A DNA stretch of 51,331 nucleotides from Clostridia bacterium (GCA_017935225.1 JAGBIA010000097.1:1-51331); one strand, 5' to 3'. Shown: positions 25,166 to 33,435, counted from the stretch's first letter. Numbers and translations are program-made. The notes: generated from the letters alone by a model not told the origin.

Positions 25166-27553
25166 TTACTTGCCGTAGGAATCAGCAAACTTGCGAATAT
25201 TGGAAACGTTCTGGATCTTTGCTACCTTGTCTCCGTCGATAACAACGAGAGTGGGAGCAGAAACGATACCGTACTGCTTTGCAAGCTCGGGCTGCTGATC
25301 AGCGTAGATCTTCTCGAATACTACGCCTGCTTCTCCAAGGAACTTCTCAGCCATCTTGCAGTTGGGGCAAGTGGTGGTTGCGAAGAGGAGCATCTTGGTT
25401 TCACTAATAGTAGTAGACGCGCAGTTGCACTCGTCGAAGATGTCCTCGTGCTCAAAGTTGCCGAACTTACGCTTGGACATAGAATCAGCAATATTGTAGA
25501 GCTTACGGTTCTTGTATTCCTCAGCCTTGCCGTCGTTCCAAGCCTGAACGGGACGGTAGTAACCGGTAATACGGCTATAGACCTCGGTCTTCTCACCGCA
25601 GAAGGGGCAGGAGAACTTCTCGCCGGGGATATATCCGTGTACCTTACATACCGAGTACGTGGGGGAGAGAGAATAGTAGGGGAGCTTGTAGTTTTCAGCG
25701 ATCTTTCTTACGAGGTTAGCCGCAGACTTCCAATCGGGGAGCTTCTCACCCATATAAGCGTGGAAAACGGTACCCGAGGTGTAGAGCGTCTGGAGCTCGT
25801 CCTGAATGTCGAGTGCGTCGAAAATATCCGAGGTGTAACCAACGGGAAGGTGAGAAGAGTTGGTATAGTAAGGAGTATTTCCTTTCTCGGAAGCAGTGAT
25901 GATATCGGGGAATCTCTTGATGTCGTGCTTTGCAAGACGGTAAGAGGTGGACTCAGCGGGAGTAGCCTCGAGGTTGTAGAGGTCACCGTACTTCTCCTGA
26001 TAGTCGGAGAGGCGGGTTCTCATATGGTTGAGAACGTCCTTTGTGAACTCCTGAGCTTCCTTGTTGGTAAGGTCCTTACCGAGCCACTTAGCGTTGAGGC
26101 AAGCCTCGTTCATACCAACGAGACCGATGGTAGAGAAGTGGTTCTCGAATGTTCCGAGGTATCTCTTGGTGTAAGGATACAGACCCTCGTCGAGAAGCTT
26201 GGTGATAACAGTTCTCTTGATCTTGAGCGAGCGAGCCGCGATGTCCATCTTGTGATCGAGACGCGCGTAGAAATCAGCCTCGTTCTCAGCAAGATAAGCA
26301 ATTCTCGGCATATTGATGGTTACAACGCCGATAGAACCCGTGCTCTCGCCGCTTCCGAAGAAGCCGCCCGACTTCTTGCGAAGCTCGCGGAGGTCAAGGC
26401 GCAGACGGCAGCACATACTTCTTACGTCGCTGGGCTCCATATCGCTGTTGATGTAGTTAGAGAAATAGGGAGTACCGTACTTGGAGGTCATCTCGAAGAG
26501 AAGACGGTTATTTTCGGTATCCGACCAGTCAAAGTCAGAGGTAATGGAGTAGGTGGGGATAGGATACTGGAATCCGCGGCCGTTAGCGTCGCCCTCGATC
26601 ATAGTCTCGATGAATGCCTTGTTGACCATATCCATTTCCTTCTTACAATCCTTGTACTTGAAGTCCATTTCCTTGCCGCCTACGATAGCGTTGAGCTCTG
26701 CGAGGTCAGAGGGAACGGTCCAGTCAAGAGTTACGTTCGAGAAGGGAGCCTGAGTACCCCAGCGGGAAGGAGTATTCACACCGAATATAAAGGACTCGAT
26801 ACATTTCTTTACCTGATCGTAAGTAAGGTTATCTACCTTTACGAAGGGAGCGAGGTAAGTGTCGAAGGACGAGAACGCCTGCGCGCCTGCCCACTCGTTC
26901 TGCATGATACCGAGGAAGTTTACCATCTGGTTGCAGAGGGTTGCGAGGTGACTTGCGGGAGCAGAGGTGATCTTACCCGTAACACCGCCAAGGCCCTCCA
27001 TAATGAGCTGTTTGAGCGACCAGCCTGCGCAGTAGCCCGTGAGCATCGAGAGGTCGTGAAGGTGGATATCTGCGTTTCTGTGAGCGTTTGCGATCTCTTC
27101 GTCATAGATCTCGGAGAGCCAATAGTTAGCTGTGATCGCACCGGAGTTTGAAAGAATAAGTCCGCCGACCGAGTATGTCACGGTAGAGTTCTCCTTAACT
27201 CTCCAGTCGATATTCTTTACGTAGCTGTCAACGATGTCCTTATAGTCAAGGATAGTCGACTTCATATTACGCATCTTTTCTCTCTGCTTACGGTAGAGGA
27301 TGTATGCCTTTGCTACGTCAGCGTATCCTGCCTGAACGAGAACAGACTCAACAGAGTCCTGAATATCCTCGACAGATACAAGTCCTTCTTTGATCTTAGG
27401 TTCAAACTCTGCGGTTACCTTGAGTGCAAGCAGATCGATAACAGTAGGGTGATATTGCTTTTCCTGAGCTTCAAATGCTCTTGTGATAGCATCGCTGATC
27501 TTGGCGATATCAAAATCAACGACTTTTCCGTCTCTTTTTAATACCTGATACAT
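25166..27553 (-). CDS. nrdD: Anaerobic ribonucleoside-triphosphate reductase with fused C-terminal thioredoxin-like domain
   Basis: Class III reductase making deoxyribonucleotides without oxygen by glycyl-radical chemistry. 795 residues. Residues 3-92 are an ATP-cone (VLKRDGKVVDFDIAKI). The catalytic barrel has NTPSRWGTQAPF and the SMCCRLRLDLREL segment. The zinc-binding cysteines follow (YSVCKVHGY, SCPFCGEK), and the radical loop is RITGYYRPVQAW with glycine 664. Residues from about 720 form an extra domain with C729-P-N-C732 and the cis-Pro element SAPTLVVIDGDKV, a thioredoxin/glutaredoxin fold. A CNC (709, 711) lies in the linker. Class III enzymes split into formate- and redoxin-dependent types; this fusion points to the latter. 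AAGGAG precedes the start. Confidence 0.95.
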   Translation of the reverse strand: MYQVLKRDGKVVDFDIAKISDAITRAFEAQEKQYHPTVIDLLALKVTAEFEPKIKEGLVSVEDIQDSVESVLVQAGYADVAKAYILYRKQREKMRNMKSTILDYKDIVDSYVKNIDWRVKENSTVTYSVGGLILSNSGAITANYWLSEIYDEEIANAHRNADIHLHDLSMLTGYCAGWSLKQLIMEGLGGVTGKITSAPASHLATLCNQMVNFLGIMQNEWAGAQAFSSFDTYLAPFVKVDNLTYDQVKKCIESFIFGVNTPSRWGTQAPFSNVTLDWTVPSDLAELNAIVGGKEMDFKYKDCKKEMDMVNKAFIETMIEGDANGRGFQYPIPTYSITSDFDWSDTENNRLLFEMTSKYGTPYFSNYINSDMEPSDVRSMCCRLRLDLRELRKKSGGFFGSGESTGSIGVVTINMPRIAYLAENEADFYARLDHKMDIAARSLKIKRTVITKLLDEGLYPYTKRYLGTFENHFSTIGLVGMNEACLNAKWLGKDLTNKEAQEFTKDVLNHMRTRLSDYQEKYGDLYNLEATPAESTSYRLAKHDIKRFPDIITASEKGNTPYYTNSSHLPVGYTSDIFDALDIQDELQTLYTSGTVFHAYMGEKLPDWKSAANLVRKIAENYKLPYYSLSPTYSVCKVHGYIPGEKFSCPFCGEKTEVYSRITGYYRPVQAWNDGKAEEYKNRKLYNIADSMSKRKFGNFEHEDIFDECNCASTTISETKMLLFATTTCPNCKMAEKFLGEAGVVFEKIYADQQPELAKQYGIVSAPTLVVIDGDKVAKIQNVSNIRKFADSYGK

Positions 27554-27606
27554 TTTTTCTCCTTTTTGACATTAGATTTGAAAATTTAAAAACCATTACA
27601 TATAAC

Positions 27607-27635
27607 AGTATACATCAAAGCGCGAAAAATGTCAA
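27607..27635 (-). promoter_or_regulatory. Promoter of nrdD
   Basis: On the minus strand a perfect TTGACA (plus 27630-27635), a 17-base spacer and TATACT (plus 27607-27612), 53 bases before the nrdD start. Two NrdR boxes lie immediately upstream. Confidence 0.85.
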
Positions 27636-27645
27636 TTGTGAGAAA

Positions 27646-27661
27646 TAACAATATATTGATC
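27646..27661 (-). promoter_or_regulatory. NrdR box, proximal copy
   Basis: The 10-base core CAATATATTG (27649-27658) is an exact match to the core CWATATATWG of the NrdR box; the outer three bases on each side are degenerate. It ends 10 bases from the -35 hexamer of the nrdD promoter and is centred 32 bases from the distal copy. Confidence 0.75.
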
Positions 27662-27677
27662 GATTTTTTGGTAATAA

Positions 27678-27693
27678 ACACTATATATTGTGT
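27678..27693 (-). promoter_or_regulatory. NrdR box, distal copy
   Basis: ACACTATATATTGTGT matches the full 16-base NrdR consensus ACACWATATATWGTGT at every position. NrdR is the ATP/dATP-sensing repressor of ribonucleotide reductase genes; its own gene is not in this window. Confidence 0.9.
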
Positions 27694-27707
27694 TACTGTG
27701 CTAAAAA

Positions 27708-28403
27708 TCACACACCCCGTAGTATCGTTTGGGGCATTTTTTTACGTACGAGATCCAATATCTCGAGCATCTCTCCGTCACTGTAGGCAGAGAAGCCTTC
27801 AAGCAGAATATCGCCCGAATCTACGTACTTCTGCAAAAAATAATTTTTGGCATCAGTGATCCACCCGCTGATCTCTACGAGATCTTCCACGTTGTGCAGC
27901 TCGCGCACGACAGTCGTGCGGAATTCGTAGTCGGGAGCTTTTTTCATAATTATGTCTATACTGCGCTCGATCAGAGAGATATCAAAGCTCTCGTCAAGAC
28001 CTGCAGTGAGCGCATATTTGGATTTTGTGTTCTTTATATCCATCGCCACATAGTCGACAAGTCCCTCGTCAATCAGAGCTTCGAGTCTGTCGGGATACGC
28101 GCCGTTGGTGTCGAGCTTTATAAGAAGTCCTTCTGCTCGGATTTTTCGCATAAGCTCGTTGATGTCGGGATTGAGCAGAGGCTCGCCTCCCGTTATCGCA
28201 ACGCCGTCAAGCAGACCCTTGCGCTTGGATATGTACGAAAGAAAGCTCTCGACGGGTATCTCGTCGACCTCTCCGGGACGCACGACGAGCGAGGAATTGT
28301 GGCAGAACGGACATCTGAAGTTACAGCCTGCGGTGAAGATAGTGCAGGCGAGTTTCCCGGGAAAATCGAGCAGGGTGGTTTTCTGTAAGCCTTTGATTAC
28401 CAT
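27708..28403 (-). CDS. nrdG: Anaerobic ribonucleotide reductase activating protein
   Basis: Radical-SAM enzyme that installs the glycyl radical on NrdD. 231 residues. The 4Fe-4S motif CX3CX2C is C27-N-F-R-C31-P-F-C34, followed by the GGEP motif (AITGGEPLL) that contacts SAM. The ATG at 28403 is chosen because AAAGGAG lies 7 bases upstream; the frame stays open further but those codons are the intergenic region. The C-terminus (YFLQKYVDSGDILLEGFSAYSD) matches the NrdG-like branch of pyruvate-formate-lyase-activating enzymes. It lies 154 bases upstream of nrdD with the NrdR-controlled promoter between, so it can be expressed separately. Confidence 0.94.
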   Translation of the reverse strand: MVIKGLQKTTLLDFPGKLACTIFTAGCNFRCPFCHNSSLVVRPGEVDEIPVESFLSYISKRKGLLDGVAITGGEPLLNPDINELMRKIRAEGLLIKLDTNGAYPDRLEALIDEGLVDYVAMDIKNTKSKYALTAGLDESFDISLIERSIDIIMKKAPDYEFRTTVVRELHNVEDLVEISGWITDAKNYFLQKYVDSGDILLEGFSAYSDGEMLEILDLVRKKMPQTILRGV

Positions 28404-28455
28404 ATTTACTCCTTTCGGGTAAAGAAAATATTTAAAAATAAAATTGAGATAGCCC

Positions 28456-28484
28456 TTGATTTTCGGGGCGATGTGTGCTAAAAT
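28456..28484 (+). promoter_or_regulatory. Promoter of the XRE/TPR regulator
   Basis: TTGATT (28456-28461), 17-base spacer, TAAAAT (28479-28484). Just downstream GGTAA and TTACC (28490-28494 and 28502-28506) form a small dyad that could be an operator for autoregulation. Confidence 0.7.
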
Positions 28485-28530
28485 AGAGAGGTAAGGGAAA
28501 TTTACCCCAAACTTTACGTAGGATGATATT

Positions 28531-29412
28531 ATGAAGATAGGTGAAAAAATAAAAAAGCTCCGCACGGACAAGCTTATGTCGCAAACCGAGCTTGCGGGCG
28601 GTGAGATAACCAGAAATATGCTCAGCCAGATAGAGCACGGTAGTGCCACGCCCTCGCTGAACACGGTAAACTATATTGCCGCAAGACTTAATGTCTCTCC
28701 GGGATTTCTGCTTGCCGACGAAGATGACGAGCAGCTCTATCTCAAGCACGCCGAGATAAGCAACGTAAAAAAGGCGTATACCGCAGGTAATTTTGCGCTT
28801 TGCTACGATATGTGCAAGAACTGTCAGTGGCGCGACGACGAGCTGACTCTCATTCTTGCAAAATGCGCTCTGCGCGTAGGAGTTGAGGAATTCTCGAAAG
28901 GAGAGCTCCATATCGCACTCGAGATGCTCGACGAGGCACTTGAGCTGTGTGGAAAGACAATATACGATACCGATATGATCTCAAGTGAGGCAAGAGCCTA
29001 CTTCGAATATATGGAGCTTATCTCTCCCACACTTGCATCAAACGGAGAGGATCCCGCGCGGATAATCCTGCTTTATGACGAATTTTCGGTCTACTCGGGG
29101 ATCATCTGCGAGTCTGAGGGGTACGGTTGGTCGGAGGTATCTCACCTTGAGGAGCGCAGAGAAAGACTGTCGGCTGACGGCTCGTACGCGCTTCACGTCG
29201 AGGCGAGATTGCTGATGGAGAATGGGGAGTACGGCAAGGCTATCGAGCTTCTGCATCGCTTGCTTTACAGCGAGAGCTACGAGCTGCCCGAGCCTATGCT
29301 TTATTTCGTTTTCTGTGACCTTGAGATCTGCTGCAAGGAGACCGACGACTTCAAGGGTGCGTATGAGCATTCGACCAACAAAATGGCTCTTCTGCAGAAA
29401 ATGCTCGCTTGA
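28531..29412 (+). CDS. XRE-family transcriptional regulator with TPR-like C-terminal part
   Basis: 293 residues. Residues 1-62 form a Cro/CI-type helix-turn-helix (KIGEKIKKLRTDKLMSQTELA, then RNMLSQIEHGSATPSLNTVNYIA). The rest is all-helical with alternating helical pairs such as KAYTAGNFALCYDMCKN and YGKAIELLHRLLYSESY, like the TPR domains of peptide-sensing regulators (Rgg/PlcR type). No signal peptide gene is evident next to it. It is divergent from nrdG, with 127 bases between them that hold its promoter, so it might control nrdG, though nothing but position supports this. Confidence 0.85.
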   Translation: MKIGEKIKKLRTDKLMSQTELAGGEITRNMLSQIEHGSATPSLNTVNYIAARLNVSPGFLLADEDDEQLYLKHAEISNVKKAYTAGNFALCYDMCKNCQWRDDELTLILAKCALRVGVEEFSKGELHIALEMLDEALELCGKTIYDTDMISSEARAYFEYMELISPTLASNGEDPARIILLYDEFSVYSGIICESEGYGWSEVSHLEERRERLSADGSYALHVEARLLMENGEYGKAIELLHRLLYSESYELPEPMLYFVFCDLEICCKETDDFKGAYEHSTNKMALLQKMLA

Positions 29413-29413
29413 T

Positions 29414-30235
29414 TTAATTTTTATCCGAAGATAACGGTGCCTCGGCGCCGTTTTTCTTTTTGACCGAATCGTAGAAGCGTGATATGACGAAGATTGCGAT
29501 AAAATACGCTACCGCGCCGTAGATAACGTCCGAGAGATAGTAAACTATCATTATCAGTACCTCGCCAAGCGACTCGGGCGCGCCGTAGGAAATATCGTTG
29601 ATGACACGCGTGATAAGCTTGATGGCAAGAATGAGTACGCTCATTTTGATCGCGGAGCGCTGAAGAGGATTGTTCCAATCTATCAGCTTCGGGAAAGGAA
29701 GGATCTTCTTTTCCTCAATTCTGCTCTTGATCTTCGGGTCGTCGAGAGATGCCGCGTAGAGCTTGAATTTACCCGCATCAATGCTTGTTATGATATAGAC
29801 CGCAAGGAGCTGAAGCATTTGCAGACCGAAATATACCGAAAGATATACCGCATCCATAACGATCTCAAGATCATTTCCGAGTGAGCCGTAGATTATTGCG
29901 TTGATAAGTATCTTGAGAGGTATTTGGAGAACGAACGTGACCAAATAGAAAATAACGACTGTGGCGGTCTGCTTTTTTTCAAAGAGGAGTGCGGAGAAGA
30001 TCAAAAGTGCGTAGGATGACGAAAATGCGCACAGATCCAAGAAGTCCTGCAGATATTTTATCATTATCGAGATCACAGAGCCCTGATACAGCACGTTTGA
30101 CTCGAGAGACGCGTATATCGGAACTATGAGAAGAGTATTGAGAAGCACGGGGAGCAGACAAAGAAGAGACAAAAAGATAAAAAGTCTGGACTTTGCGCGT
30201 GCGCTGTCTATAGGACTTTCAAGTAAGCGATTCAT
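29414..30235 (-). CDS. Six-helix membrane protein of unknown function
   Basis: Not recognised. 273 residues with about six hydrophobic segments: 17-41, 56-85, 92-115, 128-150, 195-215 and 222-252. A cytoplasmic charged stretch lies at about 155-190 (SLDDPKIKSRIEEKK). No conserved catalytic motif is visible. The ATG at 30235 is preferred because GGAGG lies 5 bases upstream; a TTG at 30247 would include that site in the coding region. The gene ends one base from the stop of the convergent XRE regulator. A minus-strand extended -10 (TGATATAAT, plus 30265-30270) suggests its own promoter. Confidence 0.75.
   Translation of the reverse strand: MNRLLESPIDSARAKSRLFIFLSLLCLLPVLLNTLLIVPIYASLESNVLYQGSVISIMIKYLQDFLDLCAFSSSYALLIFSALLFEKKQTATVVIFYLVTFVLQIPLKILINAIIYGSLGNDLEIVMDAVYLSVYFGLQMLQLLAVYIITSIDAGKFKLYAASLDDPKIKSRIEEKKILPFPKLIDWNNPLQRSAIKMSVLILAIKLITRVINDISYGAPESLGEVLIMIVYYLSDVIYGAVAYFIAIFVISRFYDSVKKKNGAEAPLSSDKN
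29433..29463 (+). terminator. Terminator of the XRE gene, embedded in the end of the convergent gene
   Basis: AACGGTGC and GCGCCGTT pair (one G-U) around CTCG and run into TTTTTCTTTTTG. It lies within the last 15 codons of the membrane protein on the opposite strand. Confidence 0.8.
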
Positions 30236-30264
30236 TTGATCCTCCAAAAAATATTATCCACATC

Positions 30265-30273
30265 ATTATATCA
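30265..30273 (-). promoter_or_regulatory. Possible extended -10 element for the six-helix membrane protein
   Basis: On the minus strand TGATATAAT, 30 bases before the start codon. No good -35 hexamer is found at the usual distance, so this rests on the TGn-TATAAT pattern alone. Confidence 0.45.
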
Positions 30274-30394
30274 CAGATCTGCAAAAAAGTGTATAAGTAT
30301 TTGTAAATTATTTTATCTTCGTGAGAAGTTTTTTTGAAGAAGTTTAATAAAGTGTAAAAAATAAGATTTTGAGGAAGAAAAATTCAAATAGGTG

Positions 30395-30423
30395 TTTACA
30401 AATCGAAAAAAATGTAGTAAAAT
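30395..30423 (+). promoter_or_regulatory. Promoter of the pyrH-frr run
   Basis: TTTACA (30395-30400), 17-base spacer, TAAAAT (30418-30423), 31 bases before the chosen pyrH start. Confidence 0.75.
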
Positions 30424-30454
30424 ATATGCAGTATATATTTATATAAGGAGTACG

Positions 30455-31177
30455 ATGCTTATGTGCAACGGTTCACAGCCTAAGTATAAGAGAATTCTCC
30501 TCAAACTTTCCGGAGAGGCGCTCTCGGGCAACGATGGAATTCTCGATTTCGATTTTATCACCTCGGTCGCAGAGGTACTCAAAAAATGCGTAAGCGCGGG
30601 AATTGAGGTCGCCGTTATCGTCGGCGCAGGCAATATCTGGCGCGGACGTCAGGGCGGAAAGATGGACAGAGTTCGCGCAGACCAGATGGGTATGCTCGCG
30701 ACTACCATAAACGCTCTCGCACTCGAAGACACCTTCAAGCAAAACGGACTTGACGCAGTCGCTATGACCGCAGTTGAGATGAACGCTTTTGCTGAGCAGT
30801 ACACGGTAAGAAACGCCATCGCGGCACTTGAGAGCGGACGCGTCGTTATTTTCGGCTGCGGACTCGGCTCGCCTTTCTTCTCGACAGACACCGCTGCGGC
30901 TCTCCGCGCGGCAGAGATAGGTGCTGACGCAGTTCTTATGGCTAAGAACATAGACGGCGTTTATTCCGCTGACCCCAAGCTCGACCCCACGGCTGTGCGC
31001 TATGACGAGATCACATATAACGACGTTCTCGCTAAGGAGCTCAAGGCTCTCGATCTCACCGCCACCGCATTCTGTATGGATAACGATATCCGCGCGTATG
31101 CTTTTGAGCTCAAGGATCCTATGAACATATACAGAGTGGCTATGGGCGAGAAGATCGGCACAGAGCTGCACAGATGA
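30455..31177 (+). CDS. pyrH: Uridylate kinase (UMP kinase)
   Basis: Phosphorylates UMP to UDP in pyrimidine nucleotide supply; hexameric amino-acid-kinase-fold enzyme. 240 residues. Visible are KRILLKLSGEALSG, VIVGAGNIWRG, the RADQMGMLATTINALAL segment and the nucleotide-site pattern GTGSPFFSTDT in slightly altered form (FGCGLGSPFFSTDT), then KNIDGVYSADP. The start at 30455 (MLMCNG) has AAGGAG 4 bases upstream; the ATG at 30461 (10 bases) is the alternative. Further upstream in-frame starts lie in the promoter. frr follows after 49 bases, the near-universal pair. The usual rpsB-tsf genes upstream are absent here. Confidence 0.96.
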   Translation: MLMCNGSQPKYKRILLKLSGEALSGNDGILDFDFITSVAEVLKKCVSAGIEVAVIVGAGNIWRGRQGGKMDRVRADQMGMLATTINALALEDTFKQNGLDAVAMTAVEMNAFAEQYTVRNAIAALESGRVVIFGCGLGSPFFSTDTAAALRAAEIGADAVLMAKNIDGVYSADPKLDPTAVRYDEITYNDVLAKELKALDLTATAFCMDNDIRAYAFELKDPMNIYRVAMGEKIGTELHR

Positions 31178-31226
31178 TAAACGAATAAATTTTAAATGTC
31201 AAATATATATTTTACGGAGGCTTATT

Positions 31227-31781
31227 ATGAAACTCGATACCAAAGAATTTGAAGTCAAAATGCAGAAGACCATCGCAAACTATCAGGAAAATCTCTCTAC
31301 CATCCGCGCAGGACAGGCAAACACCGCAGTTCTCGCTAAGGTAAATTTCGAATATTGGGGCGCTCCCACTCTCATCACCTCTATGGCTGACGTGCGCGTA
31401 GCTGACTCCAAGACCGTCACCATCACCCCCTACGATGCTTCCACCCTCAAGGCTATGGAAAAGGCAATACTTGCTTCTGACATAGGAATCACTCCCACCA
31501 ACGACGGTAAGGTCATTCGCCTCGTATTCCCTCAGCCTACCGAGGAGCGCCGTAAGGAGCTCGCAAAGCAGATTCAGAAGATGGGCGAGGACGCAAAGGT
31601 TGCTATCCGCAACATCAGAAGAGACGCTAACGATCTTTGCAAGAAGCTCAAGAAGGACGGAGAGATGACCGAGGACGAGCAGAAGACTTCCGAAAAGTCT
31701 GTTCAGGACCTCACAGACAAGTACATCAAAGAGGTTGACGCAGTTACTGCAAAGAAGGAAAAGGAGATCATGCAGATCTGA
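31227..31781 (+). CDS. frr: Ribosome recycling factor
   Basis: Splits the post-termination ribosome together with EF-G. 184 residues, normal length. The family pattern is clear: an N-terminal helix ENLSTIRAGQANTAVL, LITSMADVRVADSKTVTITPYDASTLKAMEKAI, then GKVIRLVFPQPTEERRKELAKQ and the long final helices EDEQKTSEKSVQDLTDKYIKEV. A strong GGAGG lies 8 bases before the ATG. Codon use is highly biased, as expected for an abundant translation factor. It is co-transcribed with pyrH; a terminator-like hairpin follows. Confidence 0.97.
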   Translation: MKLDTKEFEVKMQKTIANYQENLSTIRAGQANTAVLAKVNFEYWGAPTLITSMADVRVADSKTVTITPYDASTLKAMEKAILASDIGITPTNDGKVIRLVFPQPTEERRKELAKQIQKMGEDAKVAIRNIRRDANDLCKKLKKDGEMTEDEQKTSEKSVQDLTDKYIKEVDAVTAKKEKEIMQI

Positions 31782-31806
31782 CGTGAGCTTAGCTCTCATC
31801 GACTAT

Positions 31807-31842
31807 GGCGGGGCGGGGTATTTGCCCGTCCCGTCTTATTTT
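31807..31842 (+). terminator. Terminator-like hairpin after frr
   Basis: GGCGGGGCGGG and CCCGTCCCGTC form an 11-bp GC-rich stem with two G-U pairs and a 7-base loop, followed by TTATTTT. It separates pyrH-frr from uppS. No clear promoter was seen between it and uppS, so partial read-through is likely. Confidence 0.75.
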
Positions 31843-31870
31843 GATAACACACTCACTATAAGGATATAAT

Positions 31871-32584
31871 ATGGCTAACGGAATTAAAGATCAGTCGGCA
31901 GAGTGTCCCATCAGACATATCGCCTTCATTATGGACGGCAACGGAAGATGGGCGAAAAAAAGAGGAATGCCGCGCGAATACGGTCACAGGAAGGGCGCTG
32001 AGGTCTTCAAGCAGGTCGTTGAGCGCTGCGGACAGCTCGGCATTGAGGCGGCAACATTTTACGTTTTCTCGACTGAGAATTGGAAGAGACCCGAAAAAGA
32101 GGTCTCGGCTCTTATGAAGCTTCTCGACGAATATCTCGACGATTGCGAGCGTCAGCTTCTCAAAAAGGATAAAAATATCAGATTTATATTCCTCGGTGAC
32201 AAATCTCCATTTACGCAGTCTCTGCGAACAAAGATGGAGCGTATCGAGCGCAACTCGGCAGCTAACACGAGGATCGTCAATCTTGCTGTCAACTATGGCG
32301 GCAGAAGCGAGCTGACACGCGCGTTCAATAAGCTTGCTGCGGAAGGTAAGCGCGAGATAAGCGAGGATGATATAACTGCCGCGCTTTATACAAGCGAGTC
32401 TCCCGAGCTCGATATGGTCGTGCGCACCGGCGGAGATCTTCGCATTTCCAATTTCCTGTTGTGGCAAACTGCATATGCAGAATTATATTTTACCGATAAG
32501 CTCTGGCCCGACCTCACCCCCGACGACGTAGACGCGGCTGTTGAGGTATTCAAGGGACGTCAGCGTCGCTTTGGCGGAGCCTGA
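31871..32584 (+). CDS. uppS: Undecaprenyl diphosphate synthase (isoprenyl transferase)
   Basis: Cis-prenyltransferase that makes the C55 lipid carrier for peptidoglycan and other wall polymers. 237 residues. The pyrophosphate-binding start HIAFIMDGNGRWAKKRG has the catalytic aspartate at 22. GHRKGAEVF, FYVFSTENWKRP, VNYGGRSEL and the end motif DLRISNFLLWQTAYAELYFTD complete the family pattern. AAGGATATA precedes the ATG. cdsA follows after 11 bases, as in most bacteria. Confidence 0.96.
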   Translation: MANGIKDQSAECPIRHIAFIMDGNGRWAKKRGMPREYGHRKGAEVFKQVVERCGQLGIEAATFYVFSTENWKRPEKEVSALMKLLDEYLDDCERQLLKKDKNIRFIFLGDKSPFTQSLRTKMERIERNSAANTRIVNLAVNYGGRSELTRAFNKLAAEGKREISEDDITAALYTSESPELDMVVRTGGDLRISNFLLWQTAYAELYFTDKLWPDLTPDDVDAAVEVFKGRQRRFGGA

Positions 32585-32595
32585 AAGGATATTTT

Positions 32596-33435
32596 ATGTT
32601 AAAGAGAATTATTACCTCACTCGTCGCAATCTGCGTTCTTGTGCCGATCCTTTTCCTATCTCACACTTGGGTATTTCCGATAGCGGTGGCTATCGTTTCT
32701 GTAATATGCCTTTTTGAGATGTTCAAGTGTATGGGACTTGATAAAAAGCTCGCAGTGACGGTCCCCGCGTATCTTATCGCGCTTCTGCTTCCGATATTGC
32801 AAAGACTTGAGATCGAGGGAGCCAAGGTCATCGCGGCGGCAACCGTGCTTTGCGTCGTTTATCTTGTATATCTTTTTGCGCTCGTCGTCTGGTCGCACGG
32901 TAAATTTACATACAATCAGATGGCGGCATCTGTACTCACCAGCTTTTATATTATGCTGGCGATGAATATGATACTCTTCATCCGCGACTTCAACGAGGAC
33001 GGACAGTTCCTATATCTGCTTATCTTTATCGGCGCGTGGATGACCGATATTTTTGCATACTTCACGGGCGTGTTTTTCGGTAAGCATAAGCTTATCGAGG
33101 ACGTAAGTCCCAAAAAGACTATTGAGGGAAGCATCGGAGGTATCGTTTTCTGCGCACTCTCGTTCGTGGCTCTCGGTGTAGTTGCGGATATATTCTTCGA
33201 CCGTAACGCCAACCTCGTATTCCTCGCGATAAGCGGTGTTTTTATTTCTATGATAGCTCAGGTCGGCGACCTTATAATGTCAGTCATCAAAAGGCACTAC
33301 GGCATCAAGGATTACGGAAAAATTTTTCCCGGTCACGGCGGAATGCTTGACCGCTTCGATTCGATCCTTTCTGTGACTCTCGGTGTTGCCGCTATGTGTA
33401 TGCTTTCTTATATTTTCGGCATCTCTATGATGTAA
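32596..33435 (+). CDS. cdsA: Phosphatidate cytidylyltransferase
   Basis: Makes CDP-diacylglycerol, the precursor of membrane phospholipids. 279 residues with about eight membrane segments beginning at residue 6. The family signature spans 229-255 (SVIKRHYGIKDYGKIFPGHGG followed by LDRFDS), with the metal-binding aspartates intact; GAWMTDIFAYFTG at about 146-158 is the other conserved segment. AAAGGA precedes the ATG. dxr starts 9 bases after the stop. Confidence 0.95.
   Translation: MLKRIITSLVAICVLVPILFLSHTWVFPIAVAIVSVICLFEMFKCMGLDKKLAVTVPAYLIALLLPILQRLEIEGAKVIAAATVLCVVYLVYLFALVVWSHGKFTYNQMAASVLTSFYIMLAMNMILFIRDFNEDGQFLYLLIFIGAWMTDIFAYFTGVFFGKHKLIEDVSPKKTIEGSIGGIVFCALSFVALGVVADIFFDRNANLVFLAISGVFISMIAQVGDLIMSVIKRHYGIKDYGKIFPGHGGMLDRFDSILSVTLGVAAMCMLSYIFGISMM

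Noticed and set aside
24374..27151. A 925-codon open frame on the plus strand running antisense through trxB and nrdD
   Set aside because: It has no recognisable domain or ribosome site, and both antisense genes are well-supported enzymes. Strong codon bias in the real genes keeps the opposite frame free of stops.
28404..28664. Upstream extension of nrdG by about 87 codons
   Set aside because: It would cover the divergent promoter and the start of the XRE gene; the ATG at 28403 has AAAGGAG at the right distance and matches the family N-terminus.
30392..30454. Upstream extension of pyrH
   Set aside because: The extra codons run through the -35/-10 promoter; the ATG at 30455 has AAGGAG and gives the family's usual length.
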